Positions 35,437 to 43,609 of a stretch of DNA of 64,000 bases are shown here, piece after piece. The notes beneath the pieces are model-generated. The model did not search any database, was not told where the DNA came from, and saw only the letters and a list, made by a program, of their open reading frames with translations. Source of the DNA: Advenella mimigardefordensis DPN7 (GTDB lineage: Bacteria; Pseudomonadota; Gammaproteobacteria; Burkholderiales; Burkholderiaceae_B); NCBI RefSeq assembly GCF_000521505.1, contig NZ_CP003915.1, forward strand, positions 4,092,001 through 4,156,000, in the 5' to 3' direction. Numbering within the stretch: the first letter of the stretch is position 1; every line of letters begins with the position of its first letter. The translations under genes and the position numbers were made by a program.

Positions 35437-35903
35437 TTTTTTTGCTGGTTTAAATGATCGAAGAGAATGATAACTTCGCTGGTGTTGGGGATATATCGGA
35501 TAGGCACCACATCCATTGCTGATATATCCTTATAGGTTTCAATCGTAATAGCATCCACGATTTCAATTTTTTCACTTTGAAAATCAGCTTTTACCGTGAA
35601 GGTATAGTATTGCATTACTTCATCTCCGGCCCCAAGTGGTTCGATGGTCAGCACTTTTGCCGTTCCATCAACACCGTACTGCATGATGCGCTCTAATTGG
35701 CGATTCTGTTCTCCTGACATTCGTATGCATAGTACGCCACACGGAATGAGTGATAATTGCAACCAGGGAAGATAATCAAAATATTCGTAGGACAGCGGCT
35801 TGAAGTAGATATAGGCTGCCAACACTAATGTTGCAATTTGTGCGAGCAGCGCAATACAAACAGCAATAAGCATAGATACAGAAGAAAATGGATTACCCTG
35901 CAT
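35433..35903 (-). CDS. Small membrane protein convergent with the PAAR-like gene (DUF3592-like)
   Basis: A 156-residue protein from the ATG at 35903 (an upstream TTG at 35918 adds five residues). Two N-terminal membrane segments are seen (MLIAVCIALLAQIATLVLAAYIYF and YLPWLQLSLIPCGVLCI). A soluble domain follows with a DUF3592-like pattern (GTAKVLTIEPLG, then VVPIRYIPNTSEVIIL). The stop overlaps the PAAR-like gene stop by four bases on the opposite strand. It could be an immunity-type protein of the island or an unrelated gene; the sequence does not decide. Confidence 0.65.
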   Translation of the reverse strand: MQGNPFSSVSMLIAVCIALLAQIATLVLAAYIYFKPLSYEYFDYLPWLQLSLIPCGVLCIRMSGEQNRQLERIMQYGVDGTAKVLTIEPLGAGDEVMQYYTFTVKADFQSEKIEIVDAITIETYKDISAMDVVPIRYIPNTSEVIILFDHLNQQKN

Positions 35904-36041
35904 GCGTGTTGATCTCAAAATGAATGAATCGGCTCTTTACCGGTAAAGCCGCGTTTAGTATACCGATCGCCCTGATTCTGTTCAACGAATAACAACCATG
36001 CGTTGAACCTGACAGTATCATGATAATTTAGCGTGTGGTCG

Positions 36042-36557
36042 CTACCCCATCATCGTCTCCGGCGTCTCAAACCGCAACAGCCTCCCACCCTTCTCACCAA
36101 CCTGTCCCCACGCATCCACATCAAAATCCATCACAGTCAGCGACGCAGGCGGAAACCCCATTTCCAATCGCTCAAAGGCATCCTCATCGCCCTCACCCGA
36201 TAAATATTCCGTTGTCAGATACAGTCCGGGATTATGCCCAATCACCAGCACCACGCGCGGCCCCGGTTCAATATTGCGTATGACTTGAACGATACTGTCT
36301 ACGGACGCTTCGTAGATCCGTTCTTCGGTGATTTTCCTGATTGGCGTCTTGAATGCCGCCGACACGGTTGTCCAGGTTTGCTGTGTACGCGTCGCGCTCG
36401 ATACGATGGCCAGTTCAGGCAGCAATTGCTGCGACACCAGATACTGGCCAACCAGTTCTGCTTCCCTGTATCCCCGCTCAGTAAGGGGGCGCTGCAAGTC
36501 TGCAACACCAGGAATCGAATTGGATTTTGCGTGACGAAGCAACATGAGTCTGAGCAT
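36042..36557 (-). CDS. sixA: SixA-like phosphohistidine phosphatase
   Basis: A 171-residue histidine-phosphatase-superfamily protein from the ATG at 36557, with an AAAGGT site six bases upstream. The catalytic motif is LLRHAKS (residues ~7-13), and the second histidine is in VLVIGHNPGL. The pattern LTERGYREAELVGQYLV is typical of SixA, which removes phosphate from histidine phosphotransfer domains or PTS proteins. The longer frame from 36629 adds 24 residues of no family similarity. It is adjacent to an OmpR-type regulator gene on the same strand. Confidence 0.85.
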   Translation of the reverse strand: MLRLMLLRHAKSNSIPGVADLQRPLTERGYREAELVGQYLVSQQLLPELAIVSSATRTQQTWTTVSAAFKTPIRKITEERIYEASVDSIVQVIRNIEPGPRVVLVIGHNPGLYLTTEYLSGEGDEDAFERLEMGFPPASLTVMDFDVDAWGQVGEKGGRLLRFETPETMMG

Positions 36558-36669
36558 AAACGACCTTTTTGTGTCCAGTGAAGAATCTACCATATGATAC
36601 CGCCGTGTACGATGGTATGACACAATCACTACAAGATCGTGGCGTTTATCAGCAGGAAAAGCCCGCTAT

Positions 36670-37509
36670 TTAATTGGCCGCTTCGTCGGTGGCCAGCAAA
36701 TAACCTTGCCCGCGCAGATTTCGGATAAGAAGGCGGGAACGTTGGGTGCCTGCTCCCAGCTTCTTGCGCAAGCTGCTGATATGCGTATCGATGCTACGGT
36801 CATAAGACGACGGAATACGGCCCAGCGCGAATGCGCCGATATTTTCGCGCTGGACCACCTGACCCGCTGAACGCATCAGCACTTCAAGAATGCGTTGTTC
36901 AGCACCGGTCAGCACGACCGCGTTGCCATGTAGCTTGGTTACACCTGTAGCCGGATTCAGTGAAAGCGGACCAGTGGCCAGCACTTCACCGCCAGCCGCA
37001 ACGATCGCGTCGGTCATAACGGCATCATCAAACGTTGAGCCGCGATACGAAGCACTGCGATAAACTGCAGCACGATAGGAACCGCTACGAAGGAACGGGC
37101 GCGATGGCAGTGACGATGGCGCGACTTCTTCGGTTCGGTGGCGTCTTAACAGGGCGTGCATGCGCACCTCCAGTTCGTCCATGCATAGCGGTTTGGCAAG
37201 GCAGTCATCAGCGCCCGATTTCAGGCCTGTCACGCTATCGGTCTGTGAGCCGGTCAGCAAAATCAACGGATTGGTCGATTGCCGGCGATACGCTTTGAGC
37301 CAATCCAGGCTGACCACATCCTGCATGTCCGCGTCCAGCAGGGCAAGATGATGACTCCGCCGCCGCATCAACCGAGAGGCCTGATAGCCGGAGTGCGCCA
37401 ACTGAACGCAATATCCCCGGGATTCCAGGTATTCACAAAGCATTTTGGACAACGCCACGTCGTTTTCAATCACGAGAACCCGCAGCGCCTTCGACTTTTC
37501 AGTGCGCAT
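36670..37509 (-). CDS. OmpR-type response regulator, no partner kinase in window
   Basis: A 279-residue two-component response regulator from the ATG at 37509. The receiver domain (1-124) has the phospho-acceptor D59 (ALLDADMQD), acidic residues near position 16 and K106. The winged-helix output domain (~180-275) has IGAFALGRIPSSYDRSIDTHISSLRKKLG. The linker (141-157) carries a short tandem repeat, SGSYRAAVYRSASYRGS, that is unusual. It diverges from a ferric-catecholate receptor gene, as PfeR does in Pseudomonas, but no sensor kinase is present here. Its role in siderophore sensing is inferred. Confidence 0.85.
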   Translation of the reverse strand: MRTEKSKALRVLVIENDVALSKMLCEYLESRGYCVQLAHSGYQASRLMRRRSHHLALLDADMQDVVSLDWLKAYRRQSTNPLILLTGSQTDSVTGLKSGADDCLAKPLCMDELEVRMHALLRRHRTEEVAPSSLPSRPFLRSGSYRAAVYRSASYRGSTFDDAVMTDAIVAAGGEVLATGPLSLNPATGVTKLHGNAVVLTGAEQRILEVLMRSAGQVVQRENIGAFALGRIPSSYDRSIDTHISSLRKKLGAGTQRSRLLIRNLRGQGYLLATDEAAN

Positions 37510-37637
37510 GATTGGAGTATATGCTCTCCTCAGATCACATTTGCCATGCAGACGCGGCAAGGTGTATATCAAGAAGTGCAAAGATATCAAAAGTTATGGA
37601 AAAAACATTGCTGAATAACAGCTGACAATATCTAATA

Positions 37638-37656
37638 GCTAATAATTCTCATTTAG
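37638..37656. promoter_or_regulatory. Fur-box-like site upstream of the TonB receptor
   Basis: This 19-mer matches the Fur consensus GATAATGATAATCATTATC at 12 positions, including the CATT core. It lies about 55-73 bases before the receptor start. A second similar site follows at 37668-37686. The pair is consistent with iron repression of the receptor gene. Confidence 0.5.
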
Positions 37657-37667
37657 AACTTCATATA

Positions 37668-37686
37668 GAGAATAAGTCTCATTCTA
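37668..37686. promoter_or_regulatory. Second Fur-box-like site upstream of the TonB receptor
   Basis: Also 12 of 19 matches to the Fur consensus, sharing TCTCATT with the first site and spaced 30 bases from it. It lies 25-43 bases before the receptor ATG, where a repressor would block RNA polymerase. Confidence 0.45.
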
Positions 37687-37710
37687 TCATTCCGGAGAGG
37701 AAATTTTCTG

Positions 37711-39705
37711 ATGTTGCGCGTTATCCCGGTATCAAAGCGAGAACCGGCTCGTAAGACCCCTGCCCGCCAGATTGCTGCGGTATGTGCATTCAGTCTTGGC
37801 GCGACCTTGCTGCAAGCCGCCTACGCTCAGACAGCGAGCGAAGACACAGGCGTTGCGTCACTGAACCCCATTGTGGTCACAGCCAGCGGTTTTGAGCAGG
37901 ACATCATCGATGCCCCGGCCTCTATCAGCGTGATTCCGCGAGATAAACTGGAAAAAGGCGCCTATCGCGATCTGACCGATGCACTGCGCGACGTGCCGGG
38001 TGTGATCATGACGCCCTCGGACAACAACACATCTGACATAACCCTGCGGGGCATGAGCGCCAACTATACCTTGATTCTGGTCGATGGCAAGCGCATGAGC
38101 ACTCGCGAAACACAGACCAACGGCAGCACCGGCACCGACCAGAGCTGGGTTCCGCCGCTAGAAGCCATTGAGCGGATCGAAGTCGTGCGTGGTCCCATGT
38201 CATCGCTTTATGGCTCAGACGCCATGGGCGGTGTGGTGAATGTAATTACGCGCAAGATTCCGAAAAAATGGGGTGGTTCCGTGCGGCTGGACTCCACCCT
38301 GCAGCAACATTCAGCCTCTGGCAACAATTTCCAGGGCAATTTCTATATTGCCGGCCCGATCAAAGAGGATCTGCTCGGTTTCAGTCTTTATGGCGTTTAT
38401 TCGCATCGCAGCGAGGACGACATCATAGAGGGCTATAACCGCCACACCAATCGCGGCGTTACCGCCAAATTGGCCCTGACGCCCAATCGCGATCACGATA
38501 TCGTGCTTGAAGCAGGCGCCTCCAGGCAGGATTATCGTTCAACGCCAGGCAAAACCCTGGCGCTGACCGAAGAGGAAAGCCGCCGCCAGTTCAATCGCAA
38601 GCATTTTTCCCTGACCCATGACGGACGCTGGTCTTTTGGCACCTCAAACACCTATGTTCAGCGTGAAGAAACCGAGAATCTGGCCCGCGAAATGACGATA
38701 CGCAACACAACGGCCAGCACCAAATGGAGCATGCCGCTGTTCGAGCGTCATATCGCCACGGTCGGCGCCTTCTATAGTCTGGAAGATCTCAAAGACACGA
38801 CCACCAACAAAATGTCCGACCGGTCTACGGTAGATCGCTGGCAATACGCCTTTTTTGTCGAAGATGAATGGCAGATTACCGATTCGTTCGCCCTGACCGG
38901 CGGATTACGCATGGACAACGAGAAAACCTCCGGGGTCCACTGGAGCCCCAGGCTATATGCCGTTTGGCATCTGAATGACAACTGGACGATCAAAGGCGGC
39001 GTATCCACGGGCTTTCGTGCCCCATCCCTGCGTCAGACATTGCCAGACTGGGGTGCTACCAGCCGCGGCGGCAATATGTATGGCAATCCCGATCTGAAGC
39101 CGGAAAAAACACTGACCAAAGAGATCGGGCTGATCTATAACGATGATAGCGGCCTGATGGCAGGCATCACCCTGTTCGACAACGAGTTCACCGACAAGAT
39201 CACTCGCGTGCCCTGCCCGGAGTGCGGGCCGGTAAATGCCCAGGGACGCTCGGCGATCACTTATGTAAACGTGGATGACGCCATCACCCGTGGGGTGGAG
39301 GCAACCTTGACGGCACCACTGAACGAGAAGCTGTCATTGACTTCCAGCTATACCTATACCTATTCCAAGCAGAAAAGCGGCCAGTACGCCGGCAACCCGC
39401 TGAACCAAATGCCTGAGCATATGTTCAATCTGGGTCTGGACTGGAAACCGACAGACAAGCTCAATGGCTGGATGAAAGTGACTTACCGTGGCAAGGAAAG
39501 CGATCCGACCCAGGGCATCTCGGCCAGTACCACCATGGCGCCGTCTGCGACTTACGTTGACCTGGGCGGCTCTTATGATGTCAATAAAAGCGTCACCGTG
39601 TATGCAGGCATCTACAACATTTTCGACAAGCAGGTCCGCTATGACGATTATGGTTATGTGGAAGATGGCCGCCGCTACTGGCTTGGCATGAACGTCAAAT
39701 TCTGA
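37711..39705 (+). CDS. TonB-dependent ferric catecholate (enterobactin-type) receptor
   Basis: A 664-residue outer-membrane receptor. The signal peptide ends near LLQAAYA. The mature N-terminus carries the TonB-box-like NPIVVTASG. The plug domain (~55-170) has VIPRDKLEKGAYRDLTDALRDVPGV, IRIEVVRGPMSSLYGSDAMGGVVNVIT-type sequence and the rest is a 22-strand barrel ending in WLGMNVKF with terminal Phe. The plug and LRGMSANYTLILVDGKR region resembles FepA/PfeA/BfeA enterobactin receptors. Two Fur-box-like sites precede it. It is followed by a siderophore-binding protein gene, so a catecholate uptake role is likely. Confidence 0.88.
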   Translation: MLRVIPVSKREPARKTPARQIAAVCAFSLGATLLQAAYAQTASEDTGVASLNPIVVTASGFEQDIIDAPASISVIPRDKLEKGAYRDLTDALRDVPGVIMTPSDNNTSDITLRGMSANYTLILVDGKRMSTRETQTNGSTGTDQSWVPPLEAIERIEVVRGPMSSLYGSDAMGGVVNVITRKIPKKWGGSVRLDSTLQQHSASGNNFQGNFYIAGPIKEDLLGFSLYGVYSHRSEDDIIEGYNRHTNRGVTAKLALTPNRDHDIVLEAGASRQDYRSTPGKTLALTEEESRRQFNRKHFSLTHDGRWSFGTSNTYVQREETENLAREMTIRNTTASTKWSMPLFERHIATVGAFYSLEDLKDTTTNKMSDRSTVDRWQYAFFVEDEWQITDSFALTGGLRMDNEKTSGVHWSPRLYAVWHLNDNWTIKGGVSTGFRAPSLRQTLPDWGATSRGGNMYGNPDLKPEKTLTKEIGLIYNDDSGLMAGITLFDNEFTDKITRVPCPECGPVNAQGRSAITYVNVDDAITRGVEATLTAPLNEKLSLTSSYTYTYSKQKSGQYAGNPLNQMPEHMFNLGLDWKPTDKLNGWMKVTYRGKESDPTQGISASTTMAPSATYVDLGGSYDVNKSVTVYAGIYNIFDKQVRYDDYGYVEDGRRYWLGMNVKF

Positions 39706-39736
39706 TTGGAATAACAGCCGCAGCACTCCCGCCGCG

Positions 39737-39755
39737 GTTAATGATAATAAAGGCA
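39737..39755. promoter_or_regulatory. Possible Fur half-site before the siderophore-binding protein
   Basis: An exact 10-base TAATGATAAT core of the Fur consensus occurs just before the binding-protein start. It overlaps the ribosome-binding region. Low-complexity AT sequence could produce this by chance. Confidence 0.3.
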
Positions 39756-39761
39756 TCACAA

Positions 39762-40709
39762 ATGAAAACGACACGACATACAAAAAACTGGCTGGCGATG
39801 GTACAAACAACCCTGGCCATTGGTGTGATATCACTGGCGGGCCAGGCCATGGCCCAAACTGACCAGATAACAGTGCAACACGCAAAAGGACAGGCTACGG
39901 TCAACGCTCAGCCGGCAAAAACGGTCGTATTCGATCTGCCCACGCTGGATATCATGCAGGTACTGGGTGTGCAGGCTGTCGGCGTACCCAAAGCCCGCTT
40001 CCCGGATTCACTGTCTGCCTATAACGCCGACAGCATGCCCAAAGTGGGCACGCTGTTTGAGCCCGATCCCCACGCCGTCAAAGAAGTATCGCCGGAGCTC
40101 ATCATCGTGGGTGGTCGCTCTCGTGCCAAATTCGATGACATGGCCAAACTTGCTCCAACACTCGATTTGAGCGTGGATACGCAGGCGCCCCTCAAGAGCA
40201 TCGAGCGCAACACACAGACGCTGGCTGCCATTTACAATAAAGAACCCGAAGCTCAGGCGGCCTTGAAAGAACTCAATGACGCAGTGGCGGGTCTGCAAGC
40301 CAAGGCGGCGACAGCAGGTAACGCCATGCTGATTCTGGCTGTTGGCGAAAAAACAAGCGCTTTTGGTCCTGGCTCGCGCTTTGGCATGATTTATGACGTC
40401 TTCGGTTTTGTTCCCAACGACGCCGTGAAGAACCTCTCGGCAAAAGATCGCCACCCGGTCAAACTGGACGACATTGCCAAAGCCAATCCGGACTGGTTGT
40501 TCGTGATTGATCGCAATGCAGCCACCGGTAAACAGGGCAAGCCAACCCGCCAATTGCTGGAGAACCCCGTTATTCGTGACACCGCAGCCGCGAAAAACAA
40601 CCGTATCGTCTATCTGGACCCATACAACTGGTACATCATGGGTAGCGCCGGCCTGACATCCATGCAACAGAATATTGATCAGATTGCTGCAGCATTGAAT
40701 GCAAAATAA
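39762..40709 (+). CDS. Siderophore ABC transporter periplasmic binding protein (CeuE/FepB-type)
   Basis: A 315-residue class III binding protein from the ATG at 39762. The upstream in-frame start at 39741 is rejected because the signal peptide (MKTTRHTKNWLAMVQTTLAIGVISLAGQAMA) begins here and AAAGG precedes it. The domain shows KTVVFDLPTLDIMQVLGVQAVGVPK, KEVSPELIIVGGRSRAKFDDMAKLAPTLDLS and a C-terminal GSAGLTSMQQNIDQIAAAL. It binds ferric siderophores, plausibly a catecholate, after the TonB receptor. Permease and ATPase genes are absent and a terminator follows directly, so they must be elsewhere. Confidence 0.85.
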   Translation: MKTTRHTKNWLAMVQTTLAIGVISLAGQAMAQTDQITVQHAKGQATVNAQPAKTVVFDLPTLDIMQVLGVQAVGVPKARFPDSLSAYNADSMPKVGTLFEPDPHAVKEVSPELIIVGGRSRAKFDDMAKLAPTLDLSVDTQAPLKSIERNTQTLAAIYNKEPEAQAALKELNDAVAGLQAKAATAGNAMLILAVGEKTSAFGPGSRFGMIYDVFGFVPNDAVKNLSAKDRHPVKLDDIAKANPDWLFVIDRNAATGKQGKPTRQLLENPVIRDTAAAKNNRIVYLDPYNWYIMGSAGLTSMQQNIDQIAAALNAK

Positions 40710-40744
40710 TTTATAGAATAAGCAATATTCGAATCGTGATACCC

Positions 40745-40785
40745 ATTCGGGAAGACGAAGCACTGGACTGTCTTCCCGAATTTTT
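40745..40785 (+). terminator. Rho-independent terminator after the siderophore operon
   Basis: A perfect 12-bp stem, ATTCGGGAAGAC (40745-40756) with GTCTTCCCGAAT (40770-40781), a 13-base loop and a run of Ts form a classical terminator 36 bases after the binding-protein stop. Confidence 0.85.
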
Positions 40786-40915
40786 ATCATTATTACAAAA
40801 CAGCACTGCGGCCTGTGCAGTTAAAGCGGTAGATACCCGCTCCGCGGCAAAGCCTTCTGCGCAGCACCCCCGGATCATCTCTTGCGGGCGGGCACCCCTC
40901 AAGTGCGTGGAGCGG

Positions 40916-41824
40916 TCACCGTTGCTCACCATCTGCTTTGACAAAATCAATGAACGCGCGTAGCGGTGCGGGCACCAGCCGCCGACCCGGATAGTACAAA
41001 AACGGTCCCGAAAAACTTACCCACCACGACTTGAGCACCGGGACCAGCGCGCCACTTTGCAGATGTGGTCGCAGCCAGTCTTCGAAAAGAAAAATAACTC
41101 CACTACCGGCAATCGCGGCGTCCACAGCCAGATCCGTGCCGCCGCCTGCCTGTACGATAAGTGGCCCGACTGGCTCCACCCGCAATTTTTCACCCTCTCT
41201 TTCAAATTCCCATGGCGGCATTGCGCCGCTGGAAAACCGCATGCGCAAACAGGCATGATTGAGCAAATCACGAGGATGCTTCGGCCGACCGCAGCGCTCA
41301 AGATAAGCGGGCGCGGCGGCGGCGGCGAAACGCTGGGTTCGCGGACCAATAGGCACCGCAATCATATCCTGCTCCAGACGCTCCTCGTAGCGAATGCCGG
41401 CATCGCATCCGGCCGCAATCACATCGACAAAGCTTTCCTCTGAGAATATTTCCAGTTGAATATCCGGATAAGCCGCCAGAAACCCCGGTACGATATCAGC
41501 CAATACCAGCCGCGAAGCGCTTACCGGCACATTGAGTCGAAGCGTACCGGCAGGTCGCTCCCGAAATACATTAACGACATCAAGCGCAGCCTCCATTTCC
41601 GCCAGAACAGGGCCAAGTCGGGCCAGCAGGCTCTGCCCTGCCTCGGTTGGCACCACACTGCGCGTTGTTCGATTCAGCAACCTGACACCAAGTTGCGCCT
41701 CCAGTCGGCGCACCGCTTCGCTGTAGGCCGAGGCGCTGCTACCACTTTTGCGCGCGCCACTGCGAAACCCTTTGGCCCGAGCCACCGCGACAAATGCATT
41801 CAAATCTCCAGGATCAACTTTCAT
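40916..41824 (-). CDS. LysR-family transcriptional regulator, divergent from aldo/keto reductase
   Basis: A 302-residue LysR regulator from the ATG at 41824, which has a GGAGG site seven bases upstream (an in-frame start at 41854 is less likely). The helix-turn-helix is in DLNAFVAVARAKGFRSGARKSGSSASAYSEAVRRLEAQLGVRLLNRTTRSV. The effector domain includes GTLRLNVPVSASRLVLADIVPGF. It is divergent from the aldo/keto reductase gene, 128 bases apart, so it probably regulates that gene. Such LysR/reductase pairs are common. Confidence 0.9.
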   Translation of the reverse strand: MKVDPGDLNAFVAVARAKGFRSGARKSGSSASAYSEAVRRLEAQLGVRLLNRTTRSVVPTEAGQSLLARLGPVLAEMEAALDVVNVFRERPAGTLRLNVPVSASRLVLADIVPGFLAAYPDIQLEIFSEESFVDVIAAGCDAGIRYEERLEQDMIAVPIGPRTQRFAAAAAPAYLERCGRPKHPRDLLNHACLRMRFSSGAMPPWEFEREGEKLRVEPVGPLIVQAGGGTDLAVDAAIAGSGVIFLFEDWLRPHLQSGALVPVLKSWWVSFSGPFLYYPGRRLVPAPLRAFIDFVKADGEQR

Positions 41825-41952
41825 CACGCCTCCGCATTGTGCGTAAATCCGCACATGCTGTATGGATTACACCCGATTATCATAACAATATTAAAAGCTT
41901 AATATGTGGCGTATCAGCTTCGACTATGCTAACTGTCATCAAAGGAACCACC

Positions 41953-42825
41953 ATGACTTTTCCTGAACAATCAAATACATACTCATTGGGCGAGCTCACA
42001 GTAAACCGGCTTGGCTACGGCGCCATGCAACTGGCCGGACCCGGCGTATTCGGCCCACCCAAGGATCACCAGGCAGCCATCGCCGTGTTGCAGCACGCCG
42101 TCGCAAGCGGCGTCAATCATATAGACACCAGTGACTTCTATGGCCCGCACATCACCAATCAGCTTATTCGCGAAGCATTGTCGCCCTATCACGACGATCT
42201 GGTTATTGTGACGAAAATCGGCGCCGTCCGTGGCAACGATGCCTCATGGAATCCGGCCATATCGCGCGAAGCCCTTACGCAGGCCGTTCACGACAATTTG
42301 CGCAATCTCGGCCTGGATGTGCTGGATGTCGTCAACTTTCGCTGCATGGTCTCACCTCATGGCCCGGCCGAAGGTTCAATCGAAGCGCCATTGACAGTCC
42401 TGGCCGAGCTGCAGCAACAGGGTCTGGTAAGCCATATCGGGCTGAGCAACGTGACGCCAGCCCAGATCGCTGAAGGACGCAGGATATGCGATATCGTGTG
42501 CGTGCAGAATCACTACAATCTGGCGCATCGCGAAGATGACACGCTCATTGACGATCTGGCTCGGGCCAATATTGCCTATGTCCCCTTTTTCCCACTGGGC
42601 GGCTTCACGCCATTGCAGTCTGCAACGCTTTCTGAGGTAGCGGCGCGTCTGAACGCAACTCCCATGCAGGTCGCACTTGCCTGGTTGCTGCAGCGCTCGC
42701 CCAATATCCTGCTTATTCCTGGCACGTCTTCTATCGCACATTTGCAGGAAAATCTCGCTGCAGACCAGCTTGTTCTTTCTGAAGAAGCGATCAGAGAGCT
42801 GGATAGAATGGCGGATGGCCGATAA
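41953..42825 (+). CDS. Aldo/keto reductase family oxidoreductase
   Basis: A 290-residue NADPH-dependent aldo/keto reductase. I choose the ATG at 41953 (AAAGGA nine bases upstream) over the in-frame start at 41794, which would add 53 unrelated residues. The catalytic tetrad region is HIDTSDFYGPHITNQLIREAL (Asp, Tyr), with VIVTKIGAVR (Lys), and VCVQNHYNLAHR follows the barrel. It belongs to the branch that reduces small carbonyls, for example pyridoxal-reductase-like enzymes. It is paired with a divergent LysR regulator. Confidence 0.9.
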   Translation: MTFPEQSNTYSLGELTVNRLGYGAMQLAGPGVFGPPKDHQAAIAVLQHAVASGVNHIDTSDFYGPHITNQLIREALSPYHDDLVIVTKIGAVRGNDASWNPAISREALTQAVHDNLRNLGLDVLDVVNFRCMVSPHGPAEGSIEAPLTVLAELQQQGLVSHIGLSNVTPAQIAEGRRICDIVCVQNHYNLAHREDDTLIDDLARANIAYVPFFPLGGFTPLQSATLSEVAARLNATPMQVALAWLLQRSPNILLIPGTSSIAHLQENLAADQLVLSEEAIRELDRMADGR

Positions 42826-42853
42826 CCGCCTATCGAAATATGAGTTCTTTTCA

Positions 42854-42897
42854 TAAATACCCCAATTGGGGCTGATCATGCCCAATATGGGTATTTA
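42854..42897. promoter_or_regulatory. 44-bp palindrome overlapping the start of the nucleotidyltransferase gene
   Basis: A symmetric element centred on TGATCA (42873-42878), with 18 of 22 base pairs matching. Its outer arms AAATACCC and GGGTATTT are perfect, and it contains CCCCAATTGGGG and CCCAATATGGG. It covers the region around the start codon at 42878. Because the encoded protein begins with a winged helix, this is a probable autoregulatory operator. It could also form an mRNA hairpin over the start. Confidence 0.7.
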
Positions 42898-43506
42898 CGC
42901 ATCATCCTCTGAACCGTCAGTCAGTCTGGCGAATGCATTGTTTTCCAGGACCAAGCAACAGGTGCTGCGAATCCTGTTTGGCCAGCCTGACCGTAGCTTT
43001 TATGCCAATGAAATCATCAACCTGACAAGTAGTGGCTCTCGGGTGCCGTTCAGCGAGAATTGGCTACGCTCGCTGACAGCGGCTTGGTCACGGCCACACG
43101 CAGAGGCAATCAGAAACACTATCAGGCAAACCAGCACTCACCCATTTTTGGCGAACTGCACGCTATCGTCCAAAAAACCATCGGGGTGGCCGAACCCATT
43201 CGCAACGCACTCGCTCCGCTGGCACCACAAATTACAGCAGCGTTTATTTATGGTTCAATAGCCAGGAAAACGGACACGGCGACCAGCGATGTTGATCTCA
43301 TGCTGCTTTCCGATTCAGTCAGCTATGGCAAGGTCTACGCCGCGCTTGAAGACGCCAGCCACGTAATCGGCCGCCCTGTCAATCCGACAATTCTGACGCA
43401 GGCTGAATTCACAAAAAGAATTTCTGCAAAAGAGTCCTTTCTGACCCGCGTCCTGGATCAGCCAAAAATATGGATTATCGGACACGATGATGCCCTCCCC
43501 GTTTGA
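42878..43506 (+). pseudogene. Winged-helix/nucleotidyltransferase (MNT-type) gene, frameshifted
   Basis: The first frame encodes a winged-helix part (SLANALFSRTKQQVLRILFGQPDRSFYANEIINLTSSGSR) and then runs out of similarity. In the second frame, from about 43040, homology continues with GAVQRELATLADSGLVTATRRGNQKHYQANQHSPIFGELHAIV and a nucleotidyltransferase domain with FIYGSIARKTDTATSDVDLMLL. One base appears missing near 43040 (TCT CG- GGT GCC would read S-R-G-A). Intact relatives are single proteins of about 210 residues. This is a real frameshift or a sequencing error. A strong palindrome covers the start. Confidence 0.8.
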
Positions 43507-43609
43507 CACACTTACCGGTCCCGGCAAGGTGCTCAAGGGTGCAGCACACCTGCCCTGCAATGTCTTTGGCAGCATCGGTGACATCGCCGTCACCTGACGC
43601 ACACCCGCT

